NCBI GenBank assembly: GCA_030035585.1
Contig: CM057471.1
Coordinates: 69,960,319-70,024,318 of the forward strand
Direction of reading: 5' to 3'
Length of the DNA: 64,000 nucleotides
Source: Dugong dugon
Taxonomy: Eukaryota > Chordata > Mammalia > Sirenia > Dugongidae
The notes beneath the pieces were generated by a model, which was not told the DNA's origin, did no database searches, and was given only the letters and a program-made list of their open reading frames with translations. The position numbers and the translations under genes are program-made. Below are positions 19,636 to 31,651 of the stretch, piece by piece. Each line of letters opens with the position of its first letter. The stretch's first letter is position 1.

Positions 19636-21992
19636 AGGGCTTCGGAGGTGGTGAGCTATCTGGGTCTGGAGGTTTGCAAGCCTATGACTGGTAGGTCCTT
19701 GCCAGCTCAAGGGTCTCTTTGAATCCTGTGTTTCGAGAGCAGCTGGGAGGAGAGGGGGTGATAGAGATGAGTGAGACTCCGCCCCGGCTGGGTATGTCCA
19801 GTCCAGCAGAGCAGGCAGGACATATCTTAGGTGACTGGTACAGGGGAGAGGGATGTGATCAGAGGAGGCGGGGACTGGGAAGGCCAGGAAGGAGCCAGAG
19901 CTTGGAGGGCCTCAGTACTAGAAAAAAAGGAATGTGGACTTTTTCCTATAAGGCCAGGAGAACAGCCTTTCCCCACCACACACCCGCACGCCCGCACGCA
20001 CGCACACGCATACACTGTTTCAGAGCAAGAGGGGGTATGCTGTGTGATCTGGGATGGTTGCTTAACCTCTCTGAGTCATTTATAAAATAGGCTGTGGGAA
20101 CTTGATTTTAGGGTTCCACAGTATTTTCTTCCTTCCCTTCTGGTAGTAAACTCCACCCACCCCTAACTACAAATGACAGAGAAGGGGTGTGCCCCAGGCC
20201 TAGCCAATCTAAGTTCCCCACTCTGGGTCTGTGGTAGGTTCAGGACGGGCATGTGACCCAGTCCTGACCAATCAAAGGCTTTCTTATTGGAAAAAAAAAA
20301 AAAGCTGCTGGAGCCTGCATTCTCATATTTCTGTGGTTTTAGTCATAAATTCCTTTTTGACTTTAGCTGTTTTCCATTAGTTTCTGTGTCAAGGAATTGA
20401 GAAAGTCTTGAACAGTTGAGGAATAGTAATAGTGACTTCCTGGTCTCCATGAGTCGAACTCGACTGGATGGCAACGGCTTTTGTGGGGGCAGATTCAATG
20501 ACAACATACATGTGCGGTGCCAGGAATAGTGCCAGGCATATGCCCACGGCTGCCATTCTGGATGAGAGTGAGGTAGGGAGTAAGACCTCGGTGTGCCCCA
20601 TCTCTGCAGCTCCTCCCTGAGTGACCCTGGACAAATCACTGACCCCTTGGAGACTTAGTTTTCTCGTCTGTAAAATGGGGGCATAGTACCTCTCAAGGTT
20701 GCTGTGAACAATCAGTGGAGGGGATGGCAGGCCTGGCTGAAGGGAAAGGCGTGGCTGTCCCTGGAAGCATGGAGTGAAGACGGAGGTGATTGATGAGCAG
20801 GGTCCAGAGGAAGGGGAGATAAAGAGGCGAGAACGGCTTCACCTCTCTGACTGAAGAGGTCAGGTTAGGTTGGAGCCTAAGCCAGCAAGGCCACAGTGAG
20901 GGGTGAGTGAGGGTGATGACTGTGCCCCAGGGGTCCCCATTTCTGCCATTGCTACAGGTCAAGGGTAGGAGTTGCAGTTTTCCTGGTGGCCCTGGAGCCC
21001 CCTGCTCCCAGCCAGGGGACAAAGAACCAGGAAGATGCAGAAGGAGGAAGGAGGCAAAGAATAATTGCTGGGCTGCACCCAGGTGTGGGGAGATGCTGCC
21101 ACAGCTGCAGGAGGGCTCTGAGCCCCAGACACCCCCGTCCCTGCCGAGCCCTTATCACCAAGCCATAGCCCTGTCAGTGTGTTGATCATGTCTGTGAGGC
21201 CTCCTGCTTATCCCTCCCTTCTTTGCCCCTTCCCTCTGACCACTGGCCACAAGATACAGGTGACACTTAAACCCAGACATGACCATGAGCCTCCATGGCT
21301 AAAACCTAAACATGACTCCATTTTGCCTGCTGAACTGAGTCTCGAGTCCCTAACCCTCCCTCAGGACTCTACCTGCCCATCCAGCTTTCCCATTTGCTGT
21401 GCCCCCATCCAGCTGTGCAGGACTCCTGGGTACTTCCAGGCCTCTCAGCCCCTGAATGCAAGGCCTGAAGCCGAGTGGTTAGTGGCACAGACTTTGGAGT
21501 ATGAATTAGGACTCTCCTCTCTCCTAGTATCAGTTTTCTAGTCTACAGGACCAGACCTGTGTGAGCTATTTTATTGTTATCATCAGTGCCTGCCTAAGGA
21601 AGGCCCATTCAGTCTTTTAATGAAGCTCTCCTGGAAACCCCCCTGGAAGCCCCTGTTGACTGCCATCCCCACACAGACTAGCTGCCCCCCTTTTCTCATC
21701 CCTCAGGGCTTTGTTCCCTGAAGTGTGGAGGAACTGAGGTTTTAAGAGTGGGCGTGTCAACACCACTGGGGCTGCTGTGTCTCCAGCTCCTATTCCTAGG
21801 AACTGTGACCCAGATCGGGGAGAGACTGGGAAGGAAGGGTGGGTGGGACACATGACTGTAGGAGGTGGGGACCCCTGAGAGAGACCTGAAGAAAAAGATA
21901 CACAGGGGGTTTGACATCATTTTCAAATAATTGCAGCTGTCACAAAAGACATCCAATCTCAGACAAAGGGAGGAAGACATGTGAGTTGTGAC
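19636..21992. other. Intergenic, old repeats and unique DNA
   Basis: No gene recognised. MIR pieces lie at about 20030-20095 and 20620-20720 (plus). 20150-20345 has CCAAT-type motifs (CCTGACCAATCAAAGG) and an A-tract and may be an old LTR. 20447-20485 is a 3' scrap of an AfroSINE (ATGAGTCGAACTCGACTGG). The rest is unremarkable. Confidence 0.45.
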
Positions 21993-22266
21993 GTGTTGTT
22001 GTTGTTAGGTACCGTCAAGCTACCCTGTGTACAACAGAACGAAACACTTGCTGATCCTGTGCCATCCTCACAGTCATTGCTGTGTTTGAGCCCATTGTTG
22101 CAGCTACCGTGTCAGTCCATCTCACTGAAGGACTTCCTCTTTTTTGCTGACCCTCTACTTTGCCAAGCATGATGTCCTTCTCCAGGGATTGGTCCCTCCT
22201 GATAACGTGTCCAAAGTATGTGAGACCAAGTCTCGCCATCTTCGCTTTTAAGGAACATTCTGGCTG
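21993..22266 (-). mobile_element. Truncated RTE 3' end
   Basis: The plus strand shows TGTTGTTGTTAGGTACCGTC, TGTGTACAACAGAACG, GATGTCCTTCTCCAGGGA and CGTGTCCAAAGTATG in the same order as 8286-8560 of the full-length RTE. It covers only the last about 270 bases, with a small deletion near 22015. Confidence 0.88.
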
Positions 22267-24746
22267 AGTGAGGTCAGAGTCCTGAGGGAGGCAAAATTTG
22301 ACCTGAGCAAACTAGCTTGGGTAGGGAGGTGAGCATGGTGGCAGTGGGACAGAGGTGACATGATGAAAGGGTCACTGTTAATTGAGTTTTCCGCAAACCC
22401 TCAGTTTTTCTTGTTTTTGTTGTCTGGGGTGATGAAAAACATGCTCGTTTCCCATCATCAGAGAACAAAGAGAATGACTTCCATTTAGCACATAACTTGT
22501 TTCATACCTTCTGTCTGTGATCCCTTTACTAACCACTGTAAAATATCTCTGCCCTTGGGCAGGTGGGCTCATGGACATGGCAGTGTGTGGACCACTTACC
22601 TGCCTTGGGACTCTTGTCCCTGCCTAGCCTGGCCCCTAGCCCTTGTCACCCTGGGACACAGACCCTGTTGTTAGAGGGATACGAAGGGAATGGGCAAGGA
22701 GAAAATGTCAGGCCATAGTGCCTTGGGTGTGCAGGTGAGTGGGCTTGCCCAGGCCCCAGGCTCCCTGCTGTCTTGGTCTGGAGACCTGGGTCTGAAGCCA
22801 CAGCATGAGCCAGTGGGGGGGATCCTGGACCTTGTCCAGGGGGGGTAGCATGGGGCAGGGTAAGAAGCACTGTCTTTGGCGTCAGAGACACCTAGATTCA
22901 AATTCTGACCTTTCCACATCCTGGTTTTATGTTGGGCAACTGGGCCTCTCTAAGCCTCAGTTTCCTCATCTGTACAATGGGAGTAATAATAATCTCTACC
23001 TCCTCATAGGGTTGTTGGAAAGATTAAAATTAGATAATGTGTGATGTACTTGGCAGAGCACATGGAAGTGCTCAATAAATTGTTCTTATTTTAGCTCCTG
23101 GATGTACCAATAAACGTCCTACCTCTAGACTTTTGCAAATGTTATTTCCTTCACTCAGAATGTCCCCTCACCAGAATGTCCTGGTCCAGTTGGTGAACTT
23201 CTTCTTTCTCATCCATCAATGCCGTGGTCAGGAATCTTCTCTTGGAAGCCTGTCTAACCCTACCCAGCACCCAGTAGGCTTGGTTCCTTGCTCTCTTTGC
23301 CACCCTATATCTGGTGTGACCTCTTCACAGCTCCCTCCCCCACCCATACGTAGCCTAGCCCAGGCTGGCTTGGATCTGGCTGTCCCACCCCAAGCTGTGC
23401 AGCATCCAAGATGCCAGGGCCCTCCCCAAGTTCATGTGGGAGAGGTGGCAGCCATTTTACCTAGGGCATCCTTGACCACAAATACAGATAACAAGGGTAC
23501 AAGAAATACGGGGTCCCCTGTCAGGGGCCAAGACCCAGGGAGGCAGATGGCCTAGGCCTGAGAGCAAGCTCTGTTGGCCCTGGGCTTGGGTCAGTTCCAA
23601 GACTTTTTGCTCAGTCCAAATGGAGACCCAGTCAGCATGGCATTGATTTCGATTGGAGAGGAGGGATTTTGGTGAGGGAAGTGGCAGATAGGGGGTAAAT
23701 GGCTTTCCCAGAATCCCAGATTGCGCTTTAATAATTTGTTTCAGAATTAATGTCCATTCACACCATCTTCACTGTTCCAGCTCACTGAAAGATTAAATAA
23801 AAACTTGCGCCCTTCCCCCCACCACCCCCAAATGGAGGGAGACCAGCCCATTCTTTCCAGCTGGGCTGGCAGCCTGAAGCCAGCACAGGAAATAAATCTC
23901 TCAGAGAAAACCACTTTGCTCACGCGATTTCAATCCAACAGGGCATAGTGGCCCCAGTCACTTCTTGTTTTATTTAGCTGATAATCTTTTATTGTATCAG
24001 GAGACCCTCACAGAAGCACCACATCTTTACAGGGCTGAGGCCTCGCTCCCCAACAGCCGGGCTGCCCAGGCTGGGCCTCCAGTGTGAGAGGCCAGGCCAC
24101 CAGAGTGAGAGCCAGGCCTCCAGAGTCAGGCTCAGGCCCTCCTCCTCTCCTGGGTGCCCTCCACTTGTTGCAGGCAGTGGTGCCAGGTACCCGGAAAGGT
24201 AGGTCCTTGGGTGCAAGAGGGCACAGAAGGGGCAGGCAGTAGCCTCCAGTTGTGGACAGGCCAGGGCTTCTGTGGGGATGGTACCAGGCCTCAAGAGACC
24301 CAACCCAGGGAGAGTCATAAGCTAGTGAGGCTGTGGGCAGAAGTCCAACTGAGGCAAGGTTCATTCATTCATTCATCAAATATTTATTGCATGCCTTCTC
24401 TGTGTCGGCCCCTGGGGAGTAAGACAGACGGATAGGTTCTTGCCCTCCTGGAGTTACAGCCTCTCAAAGTTGCTGCCTTTGTCTTACTGCATCACCTAAT
24501 TAAATGTCCTGCTCTTGTACTATTTTCTCTGAGTCAGGCATTTTTCCCCCATTGGTTTTATATCATCTGGATTATCAAGTACAGAGACCAAGATATTAAT
24601 TAATAATATTTAGAGATATTAGATGCTGGTAAAATATTCTAAAAATAAGTAAAAACAAATCTTCACATAAAAGAGGCACATGATTGGATCATGATAATAA
24701 TGAAAATCCATCAGTCTTGGGGTCAGGAGAGAAAATTAGAGACCAT
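22267..24746. other. Intergenic, old repeats and unique DNA
   Basis: No gene recognised. It holds the MIR at 22858-23095, an L2-like segment at about 23110-23290 (plus), and an L2/MIR-like end at about 24360-24445 (CATTCATTCATCAAATATTT). 23690-24000 and 24480-24740 are AT-rich unique sequence. Confidence 0.45.
22858..23095 (+). repeat. MIR, full length
   Basis: It starts at TAAGAAGCACTGTC, has CTCAGTTTCCTCATCTG, TAATAATAATCTC and TCATAGGGTTGTTGG, and ends at GTGCTCAATAAATTG, covering the whole MIR including the 3' L2-like tail. Confidence 0.85.
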
Positions 24747-24758
24747 TAAGGTAGTGGA

Positions 24759-24945
24759 AAGAAGCCTGGTGGTGCAGTGGTTAAGCACTTGGCTGCTAAC
24801 TGCAAGATTGGTGATTTGCACCCATGAGCCGCTCCACAAGAGAAAGATACGGCAGTCTGCTTCTGTAGAGAAAACCTATGGGGCAGTGCTGCTCTGTCCC
24901 ATAGGGTCTCTATGAGTTGGAATCAACTTGATGGCAACAGGTTTT
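24759..24945 (+). mobile_element. AfroSINE copy with 12-bp target-site duplication
   Basis: AGCCTGGTGGTGCAGTGG, CTTGGCTGCTAACTGC, GGGGCAGTGCTGCTCTG, GAGTTGGAATCAACTTG and a GGTTTTTA tail. It is flanked by TAAGGTAGTGGA (24747-24758) and TAAAGTAGTGGA (24946-24957), one mismatch in 12. Confidence 0.92.
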
Positions 24946-25197
24946 TAAAGTAGTGGATTACTATTTCATCCAATATTTGTGAGTTTTTTCCCATTATTTT
25001 CAGTGGGCCTCTTAACATTAGTATCAGTTAAACTTGTTATGGATTAAAAACTTTCCCACACAGAATAAATTCTTTGATTTTATAAATTGTATCTTTTCAC
25101 AGTTCAACCAGGGCTTTGTGTTCTTTCTGGAATTTAATAAATGTGATTTAAATAAAGACTTGGTTCTGATTTCTTCAATGCATTTCTAATTTTGGGT

Positions 25198-25411
25198 TTT
25201 TTTTTTTTTTTTAACTTTATATTTTGAAGTAATTACAGACTTAAAGGACGTTGCAAAAACAGAGAATCCTGGGTACCCTTCACCCAGCTTCCCCTAAAGA
25301 TAATGTCTTGGATAACTGCCATAAAATATCAAAACCAGGAAATTGATACTGGTACAATACTGTTATGTAGACTATAGCCTTATTCAGATTTCACCAGGTT
25401 TTACATGTACT

Positions 25412-25450
<39 letters not shown>

Positions 25451-25735
25451 CTATGCGGTTTTATGCTATATGTACAAATTTGTGACTCATACTTGACAAT
25501 TATTTTTATTTTTCCTAACTTCTGACTTGAGGTGTAACTTTCATAGCGTAAGGTGCACAGATTGTTAAGTATACCACTCGATGAGTTTTTATGTATGTGA
25601 CCATCCTTCTAGTGGGATGACCACTCTGATGTATAGCACCATGGAGTAGTTCTGTTTGTTCCTGAACTTCATGTAGAAGCCGTGCTCTTCTGAGTCTGGC
25701 TTTTTTTGCTCAATGTGAAGTCTGAGAGAGTCTCA
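25198..25735 (-). mobile_element. L1M-type 3' UTR, minus strand, with (TG)n
   Basis: A T-run is followed by CCCTTCACCCAGCTTCCCC, ATCAAAACCAGGAAATTG and CAGATTTCACCAGG. After a TG microsatellite it continues TGAGGTGTAACTTTCATAG and CTCGATGAGTTTTTATG, the reversed L1MC/L1MD-like 3' UTR. Confidence 0.65.
25416..25448 (+). repeat. (TG)n microsatellite
   Basis: About 16 uninterrupted TG units, likely length-polymorphic. Confidence 0.95.
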
Positions 25736-25754
25736 TGGGCACCTTTTGTCAGGG

Positions 25755-25824
25755 GTTGTTGTTGTTAGTTGCAGTCGAGTTGATTCTGACTCATGGCGAC
25801 CCCATGTGTGTCAGAGTAGAAGTG
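25755..25824 (-). mobile_element. AfroSINE 3' fragment
   Basis: Only the reversed tail is present: GTTGTTGTTAGTTGCAGTCG, GACTCATGGCGACCCC. The tRNA-like head is missing. Confidence 0.8.
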
Positions 25825-25869
25825 TGTTTATTTCATTGCTGGCACGGACCGTGGATTAGTGAATCTGTG

Positions 25870-26320
25870 TTGATTCCACTCACTCAACAAATATGCTGTG
25901 TTTTGGGCTATGTTCCAGGCACTGGGGCATCTGGATGAACTGGACAGACCCAATCCCTGCCCCCAGTGAGTTCACAGTCCGGTGGAGGAAATGGACAAGG
26001 AGCATAAGAGTGTTCAGGGCTTTGATGGGGGTGGTGGATGGTGGTGTAGGGGGGATGGCCCGTCTCAGGGAAAGGGAAAAGTGGAGACGGTAATAGGCCA
26101 GGGCACAGCCATGTAGAGGCTTGGAGGTGGGATGGTAGGGCATGTGGGGAACAAGAGTTCAGTGGGTGTGAGAAGCTGGAGAGGTTGGCAGGGGCGGGAC
26201 TGCAGGGCCTTGTGGGCAGCTTCTGGGAGCAGAGGCTTTACTCCAGGGCGATGGGAAGCCAGGAAAGGGCTTCCAGCCGGTGAGAGCAATGCTCTTAGAA
26301 GGTAGACAAACAACTCTGTG
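25870..26320 (+). repeat. Old L2-like interspersed repeat
   Basis: CACTCAACAAATATGC, CCAGGCACTGGGG and CCAATCCCTGCC, followed by a long purine-rich part with GGCCTTGTGGGC and GATGGGAAGCC, form a known order in mammalian old repeats and recur at 53540-53960. I cannot name the family with certainty. Confidence 0.5.
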
Positions 26321-28169
26321 CTCAACCGGGATGAGCTCTGATTGGCTGCAGCCCCTGAGCCCTGGAGCCAATGGGGATGTAGAGTCCTCTGGTGCTGTCA
26401 TCCTGGGCACATTGTATGCTGTATCAGAAATCCAATAATATCATTTCCAGAGATCTGGAAGTGGAAATGTCCCAAAACACAACGTGGCCCTCTAATGGCT
26501 AGAAATGTGCATATTTCTATGGTAGAGTTTACAGAGCCTCAGAGTGAGTAGGAAGTGGGGTGCTTCACCCTCACTGGGTCAGGATGGTATTTTGGGGGGG
26601 GTGTCTAATCATTGTCATTGATTGCTTAATTATTTACACGCTTAATCTCACTTCCTCAGGGAAGAAGACTTCACCATTTTACATAGGGGGGACCATCTTG
26701 TCCTCCCTGCTTGTTTATACCACAGCTAGGGTGAGACTCTTGGGTCCTCTACTCTTGGCTCCCCCAAACCTTTCTGGGGTCCTGCTGTCATTTCTGTCCC
26801 CCTCTCACAGTCTGCAAACAGAGCACCCTTTTCAAAGTCCCACAGTCTGTCTTTACACCTTTCATCCCTCAGACTTGGGGAAGCTTCTGGAACCTGGCTC
26901 CAGGACCTGTCTCCACTCCTGCTAAGACACCCTTTCCTCAGAGCAGTGGGTGCTGTAGGCCTCAACCAGGGGTGGCTGTACCCCCAGGTGTCATTTGGTA
27001 ACAGGGTGGGGAGCATTTTTGGTTGTCACAATGGGGAGGGCTGAGGGGGCTGGGGAGTTGATAGGTTTTATAACTATAGGCACAGACCAGGAATGCTAAA
27101 TGCCCTTCAGGTACAGGGCAGTCCCACACAATAGAGAATTGTCCCACCCCAAGCATCCTTGGTTGAGAAACACTGAGCTACCTGAATGAGACTAGGTGGA
27201 GAAACAGTAGGAAACATCAGAGGGACAAACACATTGGTTAATTGATTAAATCTCATCCTGTCTCAGGCATCCTGCAGATGAGAAAACCGAGGCCCAGAGT
27301 GGTGAAGGGAAGTGCTGAGGTCACACAGCTGTGAAGTGGCTGAGTGGGAATTTGAACTCAGTTCTATTTCCCTCTGGAGCTTCTGACGGTTCCTGCTCAT
27401 CCAGTAAACCCTCAGGGAATGAGAGGGCTCTGAGGGGGTGGGCAGGCCCAGGCCCCTTCCACGGGAGCCTCCTTCCATGCCTGTCCCAGGATGTGAACAA
27501 ACATCATCCCTCCTGACTGCAGTCGGACCCTCGCTATGCTGCACAGCTTCCTGCAAAATGGATTCATTATGACTGAACAATGCAGTCAGCTTGGCAGGAA
27601 ATATATCCTATATTATGGATTCTAAGAAGTTTAAAGGCATAAGTTGGGGAGAGGAAAGAGCCCTGGTTTTGGAGCATGCTAGCACACCCAGGACTGCCCT
27701 GATTTGCTGTGTGATATGGGGCTGCTCCTGGGCCTCTCTGCACCTCATTCCTTTTCTGCGTGCTAGTTGGACCTGCCTCACAGGATCGTAGGGGGCTCCC
27801 TCAGCAATGCCATTTGCAGTGGTGAGGTCAGGAGATAATATGAGTGACATCTGATGGTGCCCTGCTTGCAAATGATTCATATGAGCCTGCTCTGAGCTAG
27901 GTACAGGGGTAGGTGCTGAGAACCAGTGGCAGCCAGCAGGGAAGGTCCTTCTCATGGGGCTTACAGCAGGGCAGCTTGGGAGTTGAGGTCTAACAAACTC
28001 TGGTGCCTCTGGTGGAATGTGGTTAAATACCCCTAACATATTAATCTGCATTTAAGGGAGTGAATGGGACAGCCCCCAGGAGCTAATAACAGATTAAATA
28101 CAACACACCAATTAAATTTGAATTTCAGATAAACAATTTTTATTCAGATGTGTAATTTTTAGCATAAGT
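26321..28169. other. Intergenic, old repeats and unique DNA
   Basis: No gene recognised. MIR pieces lie at about 27260-27365 (minus) and 27645-27850 (plus). 26560-27200 is mixed unique sequence. 28080-28170 is AT-rich. Confidence 0.4.
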
Positions 28170-28181
28170 ATGTCTCAAATA

Positions 28182-28382
28182 GGAGCCCCGATGGCGCAAT
28201 GGTTAAGCGCTCGGCTGCTAACTAAAAGGTCGGTGGTTCCAACCCACCAGCTGTTCCTCAGGTGAAAAGACCTGGCAATCTGCTCCCATGAAGATTACAG
28301 CCCAGGAAACCTTGCGGGGCAGTTCTACTCTGTCATATAGGGACGCTATGAGTTGGAATCGATTCGATGGCCAAACAATAAC
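28182..28382 (+). mobile_element. AfroSINE copy, long form
   Basis: GGAGCCCCGATGGCGCAATG, GCGCTCGGCTGCTAAC, GATTACAGCCCAGGAAACC, AGTTCTACTCTGTCATATAG and GAGTTGGAATCGATTCG. Flanked by ATGTCTCAAATA (28170-28181) and ATGCCTCAAGTA (28383-28394), two mismatches. The A box is close to consensus. Confidence 0.9.
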
Positions 28383-28394
28383 ATGCCTCAAGTA

Positions 28395-29279
28395 TTGCAT
28401 GGGACGTACTTATACCAAAAAAAAAAAAAAAATCATTGTTTATCTGCGACTCAAATTTAGCTGGATGGCCTGTATTTTAATTTGCTAAATCTGAGGACCA
28501 AGGCCATGGCTGCAACCCCCATGAAGGCTCAAGGACAGAAAGACCAGCCCTTGCTGCTCAGAAGCAGGTGAGGGTCAGGAGGCTGCTTCTCAGCCTGAGC
28601 AACTCTCCCCAAATGGTTCCCGTCTCCTGGACAAACATATTTATTGGGCTTGATGGCAAACAGAATATGCTTGTCCCGGGAAGGGCAGCTCAAAAGAGAA
28701 AACCTTGAAGTCCGGGAAATAATGATGAGGGAGTTAAATTAAAGTGCATAAAACCCTCCCGAGAGATAACGTCAGGGTGAGTTACAGGCCCGATAAGGGA
28801 CTAGGGGCTTGCAGAGGGGGCTCTGAAAGGTCACCCAGTGGCGCACAGAGGACCAGGAATCATAAATATGGGGCAAGATGTGAGCTGGGGTCACTGGGGT
28901 GAAAATATTGGGGTCATTCCAAAAACAATTATCCTGCCTGGTTTGCTCTTCAGGTCTTGTAAATCTTTCACCTTTTATAAAAGATTTCTGGGGAAAGAAG
29001 CACTTTGGAAGCTCTAACTGATTTTTGTCCCTGCTTCTTGGTGGTTCTGCTAAAAGAAAACAAAAAGACAAAGGGGAAAAGTAATTACCCAGCATTCCCA
29101 GGGGCACGGGGATGAGCTGACTGGTCTCTTATTTTATTTCTCGGAGATTTCGGGCTGCCCTGAGTTTTGACTTGTCCCACGTAGAGTCTGGACAGAGTCT
29201 GACAATTTATTTGTTTTGTTTTAAATCCAGTCACAGTGAGTCTGTTACTACCCAGTGGACCTTGCTCCTTGGGGCAGAC
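28395..29279. other. Intergenic, AT-rich unique DNA
   Basis: No gene seen. An A-tract occurs at about 28419-28433. 28610-29100 contains AT-rich stretches such as GGGAGTTAAATTAAAG, which may be conserved non-coding sequence. Confidence 0.35.
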
Positions 29280-29425
29280 GTGGCCTCATTCTTGAACTGT
29301 GTGGCAGCCATCTTGACTGATATTGTGACCACCTTGACTGTTGAGGCAGCCATCTTGACCAAGGTGGCAGCTATGCTGACGGAGAAGGCAACCATCTTGA
29401 CTGAGGTGGCAGCAATCTGACCAAT
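29280..29425 (+). repeat. Seven-copy 21-bp tandem repeat
   Basis: Seven consecutive 21-base units start at 29280, 29301, 29322, 29343, 29364, 29385 and 29406. The typical unit is GTGGCAGCCATCTTGACTGA plus one base. Units differ at several positions and the last is one base short. The period is a multiple of three, so the plus-strand frame reads a seven-residue repeat of the form VAAILTE (frame 29172-29420, 82 codons). Confidence 0.88.
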
Positions 29426-31327
29426 ATGTGCCAAGGCTTATGTGCCTACACAGACCTTCTGAAGCTGAAAAATGGGCCTACTCTGTGCCTGGCCTCATGG
29501 CTCATTGCTCCAACTGCATCCCCTGCTTTCTCATCATCTGTGCTAGGGGACCCTGGTTCAAGCCCTTCGCCTCTGTGGCCCTGTCTGTGGTCCAGGCAGG
29601 TTGGAAGCACTGGCAGAAGGCAATCATTCATCCTGCTAATGTTTATTGAACCCCTAATATATTTCTGGTCACTGTGCTCAGCCCTGATGCCTCTGGTTCA
29701 GCCAAGGGGCTTCATGTGTGCAAGTCAAACAGAGGGGCTGGGACTTGTTATTAAAATCTCTTTGCATGGTCTTCTGTGGGGTTTTACTCCTGGTAGCTTA
29801 GATGATAACTTCAATGGGTCAAAGTCACCTAGCTCTAGTAGGCCTCTCTCCGGGTGCTCTGGAGCCCAGAAACTCCAGTCAGCAGTGGGTAAGAGCACTG
29901 AGGGACTGAGGCAGGCCATGCCAGTTCAGGCAGGCTTCCTGGAGAAGGTGACCCTGAAGTCAAGACTTTTCAGCAGGGACTCTTCAGCCCCAGCTCAGGC
30001 ATCTGCAGGGAGGCTGTGGACAGAGATACTGATGAGCAAGGGCTAGGGGTTAGAGAGGACTGGTTCAAATCCTAGTTCTTCCCTCATTAGCCGTGTGATC
30101 TTGGGAAACCAGACAATGACTCTAAGCCTCAATTTCCTCATCTGTAAAATGGCATAGTAATAAAAACTCAAGGTGATCCTTAAGGCCTTAGCCCAGGGCC
30201 AGCCCAGAAGAAGATTTCACAGTGGGAGTGTGGGCATGAGGATGGAGACAGGAGTGCTGTTCACATTCATTTTCTTCTCTGAAGAACTAGAGACTCTCTT
30301 GAAAATACTCCTTGACCTGAAAAAGCCCCAACTGGTTGCTCTGGTGGGTCTGTTACAGACACGATTTTGCAAATCAGATGTGACAGGGAGATGCATGCCA
30401 AGATGGTGGCCAGCTGTTTGGCTGTGGGTTAGTGGTTGCTTAGAGACCGGGCATGGCCTCCTCCAACGAGCAGACTTAGCCTCGGCTGTGCCCAGAGCAC
30501 AGATGTGTGAGGGCGGGTGCCCTACACCCGGGATGGCAAGGGAGAGTTAACTGGCCTCACGGATTAAACTCCCATGCACGCCGTTATTCCCAAAGGCCTC
30601 TCCGGCTCGGTGCCATGTGGGGCCCTGTGAGGCAGAGGAGTTCAGGGCTGGAGTCAGAACCAGGTCCAGCTTCCACCTATGCCCTGCCTCGCTGGACAAA
30701 GGGCCTTCACTCTGGAGGCCTTGTCATTGTGGAGTGATACTAACAGTTTCTTGGGGATTTTGAGAGAAAAAAAAGAATATGTTCAGCATAATGCTTTGCG
30801 CACAGAAACTGCTGAAGAGCCTATTGTTTTACCTTACTTCCTCACCCCTTTTGAAACTGCCCTGCCCCTGAGCCATGTGTCCCCAGGGTAGGGACCCTGA
30901 CAACCACAGCAGCCCATCCTTCACTACCAGGGATTGGCCCAGGGATGAACATGTGACCCCTGCCAGGCCAATCAGGGACCTTGCCTGGGATTGTGTCTAT
31001 GGAATTCAGGGGAGAAGCCCCTCCTTCTGAGGCTAGTAAGGCCAAGACCCCCTTGCCAAGTGAAGGACATCTATCTCCGGAGGAGAGAATGAGACCCAGA
31101 AATGGGAGAGCAGAGCCGAGAGTGATCAAAGTGATGCGCGGGAGGGATGTACAGGTGACAGGCACATTGACGAAAGCCTGGTCTCTGGCGTCTGTCACCA
31201 GGGGCCCTTCACACCATCATAAGCAGGGACACAGACAGGTTCCTCCCACCACACCCTCCCAAACACCACCTTTCCCAATGTGGGAGAAACCAACTTTCCG
31301 GGAATAGCTGCTGAGAGTTGCTTTTTA
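29426..31327. other. Intergenic, old repeats and unique DNA
   Basis: No gene recognised. A MIR lies at about 30045-30185 (plus). 29625-29680 resembles an L2-type end. 30900-31000 has CCAAT-like motifs (GCCAATCAGGGACC) and may be part of an old LTR. A 206-codon frame at 29426-30046 has no domain. Confidence 0.4.
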
Positions 31328-31510
31328 GTGTTGTCGTTGGTGCCCTGGAGTTGATTCCAACACATAGCAACCCCATGTGACAGTAGAACTGCCCCATATG
31401 GTTTTCTTGGCTGTAATCTTTACAGAATTGCCAGGTCTTTCTCCAGCTGAGCAGCTTGGTGGGTGGGGTCAGCAACTAAGCTCTTAATCATTGTGCCACC
31501 AGGGCTCCTT
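31328..31510 (-). mobile_element. AfroSINE copy, minus strand
   Basis: Reversed order: GGAGTTGATTCCAACACATAG, CAACCCCATGTGACAG, GGCTGTAATCTTTACAG, CTTAATCATTGTGCCACCAG. The promoter boxes are decayed. Confidence 0.85.
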
Positions 31511-31651
31511 CATCTTTCAGTAGTTGGTAGAAGATTTATTGGGTAATGACAAAGATGGTCCTTTGGTAGTGGTCTGCAACACATTAACCTCTTGGCCCCT
31601 GTGGAACCACAGCCACAGGCCCCACAGCAAGGCCACCTAAGCCCAGAGTAT

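Noticed and set aside
29280-29425. Regular repeats tested as a CRISPR array
   Set aside because: Units are directly adjacent, diverged and without spacers, in a mammalian genome; it is a minisatellite.
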